Positions 10,227 through 18,808 are shown, counted from the first letter of the stretch. The stretch: DNA of 48,870 bases from Lachnospiraceae bacterium (GCA_024699645.1 JAILPE010000051.1:1-48870), one strand, 5' to 3'. The notes: a model not told the origin generated them from the letters alone. Translations and numbers: made by a program.

Positions 10227-10496
10227 TTAATTGTCACTCTCTTTGTAATTTTCATCGGCATCTTTGATACGTCCGATCTTCTTCAGAGTTGCATAAAACA
10301 AAAGTCCCGTAACTCCTGCTCCGACAGCTGCTTCCGTTATCGCAAGGTCAGGTGACTCAAGAATCATCCAGATCACAGCAACAATAAGACTGAACGATCC
10401 GTAAACAATAACGGAAGCGGTCAGACTCTTTATAAAGCTTACAACAACGGCGCAAACAACCAGCAGCACCAAAAGTATAATCATGAGAATATCCAT
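10227..10496 (-). CDS. DUF4040 / MbhD-like subunit
   Basis: 89 aa; ESPDLAITEAAVGAGVTGLLFYATLKKIG typical of MbhD / MrpA C-terminal DUF4040. Confidence 0.85.
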   Translation of the reverse strand: MDILMIILLVLLVVCAVVVSFIKSLTASVIVYGSFSLIVAVIWMILESPDLAITEAAVGAGVTGLLFYATLKKIGRIKDADENYKESDN

Positions 10497-10521
10497 ATTG
10501 AAAAACCTCTGTCAATTTCAA

Positions 10522-10574
10522 GTCTCGCTTATAATCCCCCACATACGTAAGTGTGGGGCTTATCTTACCGAGAC
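10522..10574 (-). promoter_or_regulatory. Imperfect long hairpin in the 5' leader of the Mrp/Mbh-like operon
   Basis: Nested arms GTCTCG (10522-10527)/CGAGAC (10569-10574), ATAA/TTAT, CCCCACA (10537-10543)/TGTGGGG (10552-10558), immediately upstream of the first operon gene. Confidence 0.5.
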
Positions 10575-10768
10575 AGTGATCATGTCAAACTTTTTACGGA
10601 ACAAAAACATTTTACAGCATTTTGCAAAAAAGTAAAGAAGCTAAGTGTCTAACCGTAACTTTAGTGATATAATCGATATATACAAAACTACTATATATTG
10701 ATGCCGTGTTTATCGAAAAAAATAATACCTGATATCAAAAAACTTATACAGACAAAAAGGGGACGATC

Positions 10769-12574
10769 ATGAACAAAAACGAGATAAAACTCCGCCTTAC
10801 CTCTCTGCGCAATACTATGTTAAAATCCGATGTTGACATCTATATATGCACCGTTGGCGATCATCATATGTCTGAATATGTGTGCAACCATTTTAAGATC
10901 CTTGAATTTTTCAGCGGTTTTTCCGGCTCCCGCGCCACCCTCGCAGTCACTGCCGACGAAGCATTTCTTTTTACGGACGGACGTTATTTTCTCGAAGCCG
11001 AAGAGGTTCTTTCCGGAACAGGTATAACGCTTATGCGGGAAGGAGTTAAAGGTGTTCCTTCATTAAACGAACTTCTCACCGAAAAACTTCAACAAGGTGA
11101 CTGTCTCGCTCTTGATTCCAGATATTTCAGCATAAGCTTTGTAAAAGAAATCCTTTCGGTGTGTTCCGAATGCGGAGCAACCTTTTTGAGCAGATACAAT
11201 AATCCCGAAAAGATTTTTTTTCAGAGAAAACCCCTTCCTTCAGAAAAGCTTTATATACTTGAAGACAAATACTCAGGCTCTCCCGCTGTTCAAAAAATCG
11301 AGAAGATAAAAGCCGCTATGAAAGACGACAATTGCGATACCCATATTATATGCAGTCTTACCGATATCGCATACATTCTTAATCTCAGAGGTTCGGATAT
11401 ACCTTTTAATCCTCTTTTTCTGTCATATCTTGTGATAACCATGGATGATGCCGGTCTGTTCGTTTCAACCAAAAGTTTGACAGAGGAAGTTAAAGATTAT
11501 CTTTCCGGCATAGGCGTTAAAATATATCCGTACGAAGATTTTTATACTTATATCGAAGCTATTTCATCAAAAAACATACTTCTTGACGAATCACTCGTTA
11601 ATTATGCAACCTTTGAGATCGTAGGTAAGAATAACGAGATTTATTCCCGTACAAACCCCTCGTCTTATTTGAAGGCCGTGAAAAACGAGACAGAACAGGC
11701 AAATCTTCGAAAAGTTAATCTTATTGACGCTATAGCCTATATAAAATTTTTGTACGAATTCGAAAAACGTCGCGATTCAGGCGAAATTTTTACCGAAAAC
11801 GATTGTGCAGTACTGCTCAGAGATAAGCGCGCAATATCAAAATCATTTATTAGCGAAAGCTTCTCTCCGATCATCGCCACGGGCAAAAATGCTGCCGTGA
11901 TCCACTATGAACATCAGGGTAACGGCTGCCGTATAAGTGATGAAGACGCATTTCTTCTTACCGATACCGGAGGCCACTATCTTCTCGGAACTACAGATGT
12001 GACAAGGACGATAGTTATTGGAACCCCTTCAGATGAACAGAAACACATGTATACCATCGTGCTGAAAGCTAACATGGCCGTTTCTGAAGCGGTATTTAAA
12101 AAGGGAACTCCCGGCGCGGTACTTGATATACTTGCAAGAAACGAGCTTTGGAAAGAGGGTCTTGATTATAGACACGGAACCGGACACGGGATCGGATATC
12201 TGCTCAGCGTCCATGAGGGTCCTTTTTCTCTCAGCTATAACAGCAAGATTCCGTCGAACCTTATCGCCCTTGTCCCCGGAATGCTTTTGTCCGACGAACC
12301 CGGATACTACAAAGACGGCGAATACGGTATCAGAACAGAAAACGATCTCCTTGTTGTTCCTTACAAAGAGACCGCTTACGGTGAATTCTATAAATTTGAA
12401 GTATTAACGCTAATTCCGTTTGATCCTAAGGGGATTGATTTTTCAATGCTCAATAAAAATGAATATGAATGTCTGAAAAATTATCACGACAGGATCCTTA
12501 ATTCGCTCTCACCCTATATTTCAGAGGAAGAATCTGCATGGTTTATCGCAAGATTCATATCTCCGTTGTTATAA
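10769..12574 (+). CDS. Xaa-Pro aminopeptidase (aminopeptidase P family, M24)
   Basis: 601 aa; creatinase-like N-terminus, M24 motifs (DTGGHYLLGTTDVTRT, RHGTGHGIGYLLSVHEGP, SDEPGYYKDGEYGIRTEND) and typical C-terminal tail. Confidence 0.92.
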   Translation: MNKNEIKLRLTSLRNTMLKSDVDIYICTVGDHHMSEYVCNHFKILEFFSGFSGSRATLAVTADEAFLFTDGRYFLEAEEVLSGTGITLMREGVKGVPSLNELLTEKLQQGDCLALDSRYFSISFVKEILSVCSECGATFLSRYNNPEKIFFQRKPLPSEKLYILEDKYSGSPAVQKIEKIKAAMKDDNCDTHIICSLTDIAYILNLRGSDIPFNPLFLSYLVITMDDAGLFVSTKSLTEEVKDYLSGIGVKIYPYEDFYTYIEAISSKNILLDESLVNYATFEIVGKNNEIYSRTNPSSYLKAVKNETEQANLRKVNLIDAIAYIKFLYEFEKRRDSGEIFTENDCAVLLRDKRAISKSFISESFSPIIATGKNAAVIHYEHQGNGCRISDEDAFLLTDTGGHYLLGTTDVTRTIVIGTPSDEQKHMYTIVLKANMAVSEAVFKKGTPGAVLDILARNELWKEGLDYRHGTGHGIGYLLSVHEGPFSLSYNSKIPSNLIALVPGMLLSDEPGYYKDGEYGIRTENDLLVVPYKETAYGEFYKFEVLTLIPFDPKGIDFSMLNKNEYECLKNYHDRILNSLSPYISEEESAWFIARFISPLL

Positions 12575-13125
12575 ACGGTTCCGAGCTTGCATTCAAGAAA
12601 TCTGTCATACGCCACATCAACATTATCAAGTGAGATATTTCCTATTCCGACCTGCGCAACAAGTCTTGCGCAGGGAATATCTTTCATACGGAACGCGCCG
12701 CATCCTATCTCTGCGTAAATAAGCTGTAAATACGTGTCTTCAGGTACGTATACGGTTACTTTTCCGTCACAAGGATTAAATATCTTTGAAGCCGGTGACA
12801 TATTAAATCCCATAACTTCGATATCATCACAATATCCGCCGGTGATCTTTAAAATCCCGTCTTCTATAACAACTTCGGACTTCAATGAATAATTACCTTC
12901 CAAGAGGACATAAAATTCATCACCCTTCTCGACAGATACGTTGTAATAAGACGAATTAATATCAAGCCCGATCACGTCTCCATTGACCAAAACCTTATGA
13001 CTTGATTCGATCTCGGAAGGAATGTTGTCGGAATAAAAAATAAAGTAAGAAGTAAGCATTATCCCGGCGCCCAGCACTGTGAGAACGAAGGCAACTATTG
13101 TAAGAGTTTTAATAAACTTTTTCAT
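12514..13125 (-). CDS. Membrane-anchored beta-rich protein, DUF4097-like
   Basis: 203 aa, N-terminal TM, repeated short beta-strand pattern (IEVMGFNMSP, AQVGIGNISLDNVDV); RBS GAAAGGAAGG upstream. Confidence 0.5.
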   Translation of the reverse strand: MKKFIKTLTIVAFVLTVLGAGIMLTSYFIFYSDNIPSEIESSHKVLVNGDVIGLDINSSYYNVSVEKGDEFYVLLEGNYSLKSEVVIEDGILKITGGYCDDIEVMGFNMSPASKIFNPCDGKVTVYVPEDTYLQLIYAEIGCGAFRMKDIPCARLVAQVGIGNISLDNVDVAYDRFLECKLGTVYNNGDMNLAINHADSSSEI

Positions 13126-13759
13126 ATGTCCTTCCTTTCACAAAAAATAATTTTAAGAATCTGACGGGATAAACATAACAGTTTATCAAACCCAAAATCA
13201 CATATTTAAATACCAGTCTTGAAAGTAACGATAACAATATTCCGACTCCCGTACCTAAAATACCGGATCCTATCAGAAGTATCGAAGGTGCAAGCATGAT
13301 ATGAACCTCGGAGATACCGAGAAGCACCAGTGCAAGAGCTGTAAGTATCAAACAGGCACTGATAATGACAAGTGATCCGAACAAAACACAAACAACACAG
13401 ACCAAAGCACTCAGGCAGATGATCATGAGTAAAAAGAGCGGTATTCCAAAAGGTACTCCCAGGAAAACAGCTTTACATATTCTTTTCTTTTTATTGCCTG
13501 GCCTTTCAGGCATTACATCGTCTTCTTCGGGTAAGATTCCGGTACCGGCAGCAGAAATATTTTCATCACCGATAGGCATAGCGATATCATTTGAAGAAAT
13601 CACCTCATTACTTACGGGATTGACCGCTTCACCTGTGGGATTTACCGCTTCACTCTCAGTAACAGCTGTTACATTTTCTTCCGTAACAGCCGGTGTTTGG
13701 TCAACTTCCGGTAACTCTTCCCTCGCTTTGGAAGCCCAATAATCAAAATCCATGCTCAT
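13109..13759 (-). CDS. Hypothetical membrane protein, possibly DUF1700/HAAS-related
   Basis: The ORF track starts at 13807, but an RBS-like AAAGGATC precedes MSMDFDYWASKA (13759). Disordered acidic N-terminus then several TM segments. Confidence 0.5.
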   Translation of the reverse strand: MSMDFDYWASKAREELPEVDQTPAVTEENVTAVTESEAVNPTGEAVNPVSNEVISSNDIAMPIGDENISAAGTGILPEEDDVMPERPGNKKKRICKAVFLGVPFGIPLFLLMIICLSALVCVVCVLFGSLVIISACLILTALALVLLGISEVHIMLAPSILLIGSGILGTGVGILLSLLSRLVFKYVILGLINCYVYPVRFLKLFFVKGRTYEKVY

Positions 13760-13933
13760 CTGCAAAAGATCCTTTCTGTTTGAACATCTCTTTGCCTGAC
13801 TTATCAATAACAGTTGGATTTATTTTATTATATGGTATAAAATAAATCAAGCAATGCTAAAAACGCATTGACAATACATTAAATCACGGATGTTAAAAAA
13901 CAGACCGAAAAGACAAACTGAAAGGAAACAATA

Positions 13934-14455
13934 ATGAAAAAGAATCCTATCGTAACCATTGAAATGCAGGACGGCAAAACAATCAAAGCAGAGCTTTATC
14001 CCGAAATCGCTCCAAATACCGTCAATAATTTTATCTCTCTCATCAAAAAAGGATTTTATGACGGTATAATTTTCCACCGAGTGATCAACGGATTTATGAT
14101 CCAGGGCGGAGATCCTACCGGTACAGGAATGGGCGGCCCCGGATATTCAATAAAAGGTGAATTCAGCTATAACGGTTTTAAGAATGATCTGAAGCACAGC
14201 AAAGGAGTTCTTTCTATGGCACGTTCTATGGATCCCGATTCTGCAGGATCACAGTTTTTTATTATGCATGAAGATGCACCTCATCTTGACGGCCAGTATG
14301 CTTCGTTCGGAAAAGTAACGGAAGGTCTTGATGTCGTTGATTCAATTGCAACAACCAAGACCGATTACAGTGACAGACCTCGTGAAGATCAGGTAATGAA
14401 AAAAGTTACCGTTGAATTATATGGCGAAGAATATCCCGAACCCGAAACTGTATAA
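13934..14455 (+). CDS. Cyclophilin-type peptidyl-prolyl cis-trans isomerase
   Basis: 173 aa; FHRVINGFMIQGGDPTGTGMGGPGY and SAGSQFFIMHEDAPHLDGQYASFGKV motifs. Confidence 0.95.
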   Translation: MKKNPIVTIEMQDGKTIKAELYPEIAPNTVNNFISLIKKGFYDGIIFHRVINGFMIQGGDPTGTGMGGPGYSIKGEFSYNGFKNDLKHSKGVLSMARSMDPDSAGSQFFIMHEDAPHLDGQYASFGKVTEGLDVVDSIATTKTDYSDRPREDQVMKKVTVELYGEEYPEPETV

Positions 14456-14491
14456 ATCATAATCATTTCATGTAAATAATTAAAAAAATAC

Positions 14492-14545
14492 CCCCACTTT
14501 ATTGATATGTGTCCGAAATACCGGGTATATATCAATAAAGTGGGG
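14492..14545. terminator. Strong hairpin between convergent ppiase and the FliD-like gene; T-tract on the minus side
   Basis: Perfect 17-bp arms CCCCACTTTATTGATAT / ATATCAATAAAGTGGGG; on the minus strand it is followed by TATTTTTTTAATT. Confidence 0.75.
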
Positions 14546-14649
14546 TTTCATAATATACGATTATATCAAATCATATTCGATCACTTTCAAATACTTTCCT
14601 GTTAAAACGGTTTACCGAACATATCGGGTCGATCGGTTGGTCGGATCGA

Positions 14650-15372
14650 TCAGGTCAATCTGTTTATCAAAGCAGAGGGATTGATCTCTCCGTATCTCAT
14701 GCCGTCTCTTGAATAAACCGACCCGGTCATGTTTTGATTAACGGCTGCGGTTGCTTCTCTCGAGACTGTTAAAGCACGAGTCATTATTCGTCCAAAGAAC
14801 GAATCTTTGCCTTTTGTGAGTGTTGCAACATCTGAAAGGGATGCATTATCAAATTTTTCTTCATTAAACGAAAGCTTATTGCCTTCACCTATCGTAATGC
14901 CTATATCGGCCAATAATCCGGAGTTCTCTCCCGTTCCTCTTGTCATCCATAAAACATTACGTAAAACAGACGTATTATCGACTTCACTGCCCGAATCGAT
15001 AAGCTTGTTATACTTTTCTACGACACTCTTGAAAGAACTTTTAAGTCCCTCTCTGTTTTCGTCGGTTAATGCATTGGAAGAAAGATCGGCAACCGCAGTG
15101 GCCAGAGCTTTCGAATCCGAATTAGCCGAAACGAGATTGACTTTTTCCTTTTTGTCCTCGGATAAAGTATCGGTATTATCTTTGATCGTCTTGCTTCTTG
15201 TAGCATTGCCGTAATAGGAATTAAGAAGCTTTTTATACGCTCCGCTCTTTATGAGATTATAATCCGATACATTAGGAAAAGTAGCACCCGAACTTGAAGA
15301 AGTGCTTTTTGAAGAAAATATCCAGTTCATTCCGGATTGACCCGAATAACCACCGATAGAATTAAACGACAT
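14650..15372 (-). CDS. Hypothetical protein resembling an isolated FliD C-terminal region (flagellar cap/hook-associated-like)
   Basis: GLLADIGITIGEGNKLSFNEEKFDNASLSDVATLTKG resembles FliD_C; no FliD N-terminal domain. Start placed at MSFNSIGG (about 15372), preceded by AAGGAGGTCTG. Confidence 0.5.
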   Translation of the reverse strand: MSFNSIGGYSGQSGMNWIFSSKSTSSSSGATFPNVSDYNLIKSGAYKKLLNSYYGNATRSKTIKDNTDTLSEDKKEKVNLVSANSDSKALATAVADLSSNALTDENREGLKSSFKSVVEKYNKLIDSGSEVDNTSVLRNVLWMTRGTGENSGLLADIGITIGEGNKLSFNEEKFDNASLSDVATLTKGKDSFFGRIMTRALTVSREATAAVNQNMTGSVYSRDGMRYGEINPSALINRLT

Positions 15373-15426
15373 AACAGACCTCCTTGTCTCATTACAGTGC
15401 AAATGTTAATGATTGTAAGAGAAAAA

Positions 15427-16257
15427 CTACTGTGTCATCGCAAGATTGATCGAATATGACATCTGATAATTATACGCCTCCATAGCCTGTCTTATAACAG
15501 GATTATTATCGGGACGTGCATCTTCTCTGACCTGTTCTTGCGTTTCCTGTTCCTCAACAGTAGGTTGAAGCAATCTGTCAGCTCCCGGTTCAACTTCTTC
15601 ATATGCGGGAACTTCAAACGCTTCCTCGGTATTCAATTCGATCTCACTTTCACCAAGTACATTTACACTACCGGGTTCTTCGACAACTTCATTTTCGAGA
15701 ATCCCCTCGGTTTCTTCGAAAAGATCACCGTTCTCGATATCAGATACAACGTTATCGTAGATTGTCTGAAGTGAATCATCTTCTGCCGGTTCGTAAATTT
15801 CCTCCTGAATACGAGTATCAAGATCGTTTACCGGAGTCAAGACATTTTGACCTATACCTGTGGTACCGTTTACAGCTTCGTTTTGAACTACTGTTGCGTC
15901 TGCGCCTTCCTCATTAACCGTCTCATCCGTGATCCGGTCTCCCTGTGTCTGCTCAGCCGAAACTTTATCCTCACTGATATTATTTGTATAATCAGCGGCC
16001 ATCTGATCATAATATGAATCAAAGTTTTTCGACAACTCAACCATCGACTGAAGGGCTGCTTTTCCAAGGCTCGAGATACTGATATTGTATGCGGGTGTAT
16101 TCTCGGCAACAAAGGAAGTTTCTGCTTCTCTGACGACGCTTCTATTATCTGAAACTTTTCCGGGAGCCTCTACTTTATTCACGGGGTTAGCATGACTGAT
16201 AGGATAATCATGTCTGTCATTACTGAACAAACCACGTTCTGAAATATATATATTCAT
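15427..16257 (-). CDS. Hypothetical acidic low-complexity protein
   Basis: 276 aa; RBS AAGGAGGCTCTGCAT; Glu/Asp-rich centre, conserved-looking ends (NISISSLGKAALQ; RQAMEAYNYQMSYSINLAM). Confidence 0.6.
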   Translation of the reverse strand: MNIYISERGLFSNDRHDYPISHANPVNKVEAPGKVSDNRSVVREAETSFVAENTPAYNISISSLGKAALQSMVELSKNFDSYYDQMAADYTNNISEDKVSAEQTQGDRITDETVNEEGADATVVQNEAVNGTTGIGQNVLTPVNDLDTRIQEEIYEPAEDDSLQTIYDNVVSDIENGDLFEETEGILENEVVEEPGSVNVLGESEIELNTEEAFEVPAYEEVEPGADRLLQPTVEEQETQEQVREDARPDNNPVIRQAMEAYNYQMSYSINLAMTQ

Positions 16258-16403
16258 ATGCAGAGCCTCCTTTCTTATTTTTTTACATAATACCGCATTC
16301 TTTTATACTTAATTTCTCTATACACTAAAATTGTGTCAAAACTATGTCATTTTGTACTTGTAAATATTTTTTTTTTGTTGTATAACTTTTATATATAAAA
16401 AAA

Positions 16404-16438
16404 GAAAAATGATTTTGCATATCACAAAATCATTTTTC
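16404..16438. terminator. AT-rich perfect hairpin with T-tract on the minus side, in the leader of the 68-aa ORF
   Basis: 14-bp perfect arms GAAAAATGATTTTG / CAAAATCATTTTTC with a 7-nt loop; on the minus strand followed by TTTTTTTATATA. Confidence 0.6.
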
Positions 16439-16482
16439 GAAATTCATTTTTATGAAAACAGATCGTTAAGGAGGATTATTAT

Positions 16483-16689
16483 ATGTCATATACAGATGCA
16501 AGATTTGCCCCGGTCCTTCCTTACGACAGCACAGGGTTTGATAATTTCATGATATATACCCCAACTGCTTATTCCAGAGATCTTTCGATCGCCGAGGATG
16601 ATAATCCCCTAAAGATACATAACCCCAACATGATCAAATATTTCAGATGTGAATCAAGTGAACCCGTAAAGATCGGCGGAGACAAATGA
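16483..16689 (+). CDS. Small hypothetical protein (68 aa)
   Basis: AAGGAGGATTATTAT then ATG; ends inside a terminator hairpin; no family recognised. Confidence 0.6.
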   Translation: MSYTDARFAPVLPYDSTGFDNFMIYTPTAYSRDLSIAEDDNPLKIHNPNMIKYFRCESSEPVKIGGDK

Positions 16690-16710
16690 TCCGTTCCGAT
16701 CTTTATTTTT
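16668..16710 (+). terminator. Rho-independent terminator for the 68-aa ORF, overlapping both convergent stop codons
   Basis: AAAGATCGG-CGGA ... TCCG-tt-CCGATCTTT followed by ATTTTT; the small ORF stop lies in the loop and the methyltransferase stop at the right arm. Confidence 0.75.
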
Positions 16711-17902
16711 CTTCATATACCTGGAAGATCAAAAATTTCAAATAAGACGATTCATCCATTCCGATAACTATCGGATGATCCGGTGCCTGTGCTCTCGACT
16801 CAACAAGCCTCAGTCTCTTATGAGCGTCTTTTGCAGCTTTCGATACAGTATCAAGGAACAGATCGCTGTCCATAAAATGAGAGCATGTACAAGTACAAAG
16901 ATACCCTTTGTCACGAACAAGCTTCATTCCTCTGAGGTTTATCTCTTTATAACCTTTTATTGCATTTTTGATCGATTCCCTCGATTTGGTAAACGCAGGC
17001 GGATCAAGAATAACAACATCAAACTTCTCTCCCGCCTCGATCAGCCTCGGAAGCTCTTCAAACACATCGGTACAATTAAAAGATATTCTGTCTTCTAAAC
17101 CGTTAAGTTCTGCATTTCGTTTAGCCGTATCGATTGCAAATTGAGAAATGTCCAGTCCGATCACGCTTTTTGCTCCGCCTTTAGCAGCGTTTAAGGCAAA
17201 AGAGCCGGTATGTGTAAAACAATCAAGGACCTTTGCATCTTTACAAAGCTTTCCTGCAGCAAGCCTGTTATATTTCTGGTCGAGGAAGAATCCGGTCTTC
17301 TGTCCGTCCATTATATCAACAATATAATTGACACCGTTTTCGGTGATCATAACCTCGTTATCAAATTCCTCACCGATAAAACCCTTATAAGGCTTCATTC
17401 CTTCAAGACGTCTGAGACCCGACTCACTTCTTTCATAAACACCTCTGACGCTTATGCCGTCATTTTTTAGTATTTCCTTTAGCGCATCTATCACTTTGTT
17501 TTTTAAATGATCGATCCCAAGTGCAAGTGATTCAACAACAAGAACATCTTCAAATTTATCTATCACAAGGCCGGGCAGATAATCGGCTTCCGCATATATT
17601 ACCCTGCAAGAGCCGATATCAACTACTTTTTTCCTGTGTTCCCATGCATCTCTAACACGTTCAAAAATAAGATTATCTATATTATCGATTTTGGTTCTTC
17701 GTGTAAGCATTCTTATCATTATCTTAGATGCCCGATTAATAAAACCCATACCGAGAAAATAGCCGTCGAAATCATTAACTTCAATGATTTCACCGTCCGA
17801 AACATCTCCTTCGATCTTTGCTATTTCGTTATCATAGATCCAGAGACCGCCTTTTTTGAGGTATCTTCCTTCTCCCTTTTTCAGTACTGCTTTCTTTTCC
17901 AT
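16703..17902 (-). CDS. Class I SAM-dependent rRNA (cytosine) methyltransferase, RlmI-like
   Basis: 399 aa; PUA-like N-terminus (KKGGLWIYDNEI), VLDCFTHTGSFALNAAKGGA, VILDPPAFTKS motifs. Confidence 0.9.
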   Translation of the reverse strand: MEKKAVLKKGEGRYLKKGGLWIYDNEIAKIEGDVSDGEIIEVNDFDGYFLGMGFINRASKIMIRMLTRRTKIDNIDNLIFERVRDAWEHRKKVVDIGSCRVIYAEADYLPGLVIDKFEDVLVVESLALGIDHLKNKVIDALKEILKNDGISVRGVYERSESGLRRLEGMKPYKGFIGEEFDNEVMITENGVNYIVDIMDGQKTGFFLDQKYNRLAAGKLCKDAKVLDCFTHTGSFALNAAKGGAKSVIGLDISQFAIDTAKRNAELNGLEDRISFNCTDVFEELPRLIEAGEKFDVVILDPPAFTKSRESIKNAIKGYKEINLRGMKLVRDKGYLCTCTCSHFMDSDLFLDTVSKAAKDAHKRLRLVESRAQAPDHPIVIGMDESSYLKFLIFQVYEEK

Positions 17903-17979
17903 ATAAAACTCCTAATCATCGTAAATTTTTTCTTCTCTTTGCAATCATATAATCAGCGCCTTTTTTTTCATGCATACCT

Positions 17980-18417
17980 TTAATCCAAGCCGGATTTTTT
18001 CTTTTTAAATACAATAAACTTCGAGATTATATAATTCAGTATGATCACAACAAAAGATATTATAACCTTGATCAACCAGAAATCATTTTCAAGCTTTGTA
18101 ACAAATATAAAAGTTGCGGCAAGTTCAACCACAAGTGTAAATACCCTGCCGAGTGCGAAAAGAAGGAATCTCTTTATCGACGACATATTTTTCCCGATCT
18201 CTTTATCTGAGGTCTTAAAAACAAAAATATGAGCAGAAAAAAACGCAAATAAAATTGCAGCTATCCATGCAACCGCATTGGTGATATTTTCATTTACACC
18301 GCATATGTTATAGAGAAGATAAGAAGTAATAAAATTAACTGCGGTCGTAAGTACTCCGGAAATAATATACAGTATAGTCTCAATGACGGTAGGTGATAGT
18401 TTTAATTTGTTTTTCAT
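17980..18417 (-). CDS. GtrA family membrane protein
   Basis: 145 aa, four TM; YIISGVLTTAVNFITSYLLY and NYIISKFIVFKKK typical of GtrA. Confidence 0.85.
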   Translation of the reverse strand: MKNKLKLSPTVIETILYIISGVLTTAVNFITSYLLYNICGVNENITNAVAWIAAILFAFFSAHIFVFKTSDKEIGKNMSSIKRFLLFALGRVFTLVVELAATFIFVTKLENDFWLIKVIISFVVIILNYIISKFIVFKKKKSGLD

Positions 18418-18487
18418 AAGGATTTTCTCCTTGTAGATTTTTTATGTATATTTTATAATTTACATATCAATTTTAACGGAGGCAGTC

Positions 18488-18757
18488 ATGGCAGTAACAA
18501 TTCGTAATCTCATGGAAGATATAGTAGCACAAAAACTTGATAAAATGATCGACAAACTCGGTGTTTGTACATGTGACATCTGCAAGACTGACATCATGTG
18601 TTATACGCTCAACAGACTTCATCCAAAGTATGTTGCTACAAATAACGGCGAACTTCTTTCAAAGATCGACTCTTTGAGCAATACTTTCGACATCGCGATC
18701 ATAACCGAGATAACCAATGCCGCTATGATCGTTAAGAACCACCCCAGACATAATTAA
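18488..18757 (+). CDS. Late competence development ComFB-like protein
   Basis: 89 aa; C-x2-C plus ALNRLHPKYV-like motif (CDICKTDIMCYTLNRLHPKYV). Confidence 0.8.
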   Translation: MAVTIRNLMEDIVAQKLDKMIDKLGVCTCDICKTDIMCYTLNRLHPKYVATNNGELLSKIDSLSNTFDIAIITEITNAAMIVKNHPRHN

Positions 18758-18772
18758 TCTGCTTATTACTTT

Positions 18773-18808
18773 ACAAAGACCGGTTGGTGATAGCCAACCG
18801 GTCTTTGT
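18773..18808. terminator. Bidirectional hairpin terminator between convergent comFB-like and NUDIX genes
   Basis: Perfect 15-bp stem ACAAAGACCGGTTGG-tgatag-CCAACCGGTCTTTGT. Confidence 0.7.
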
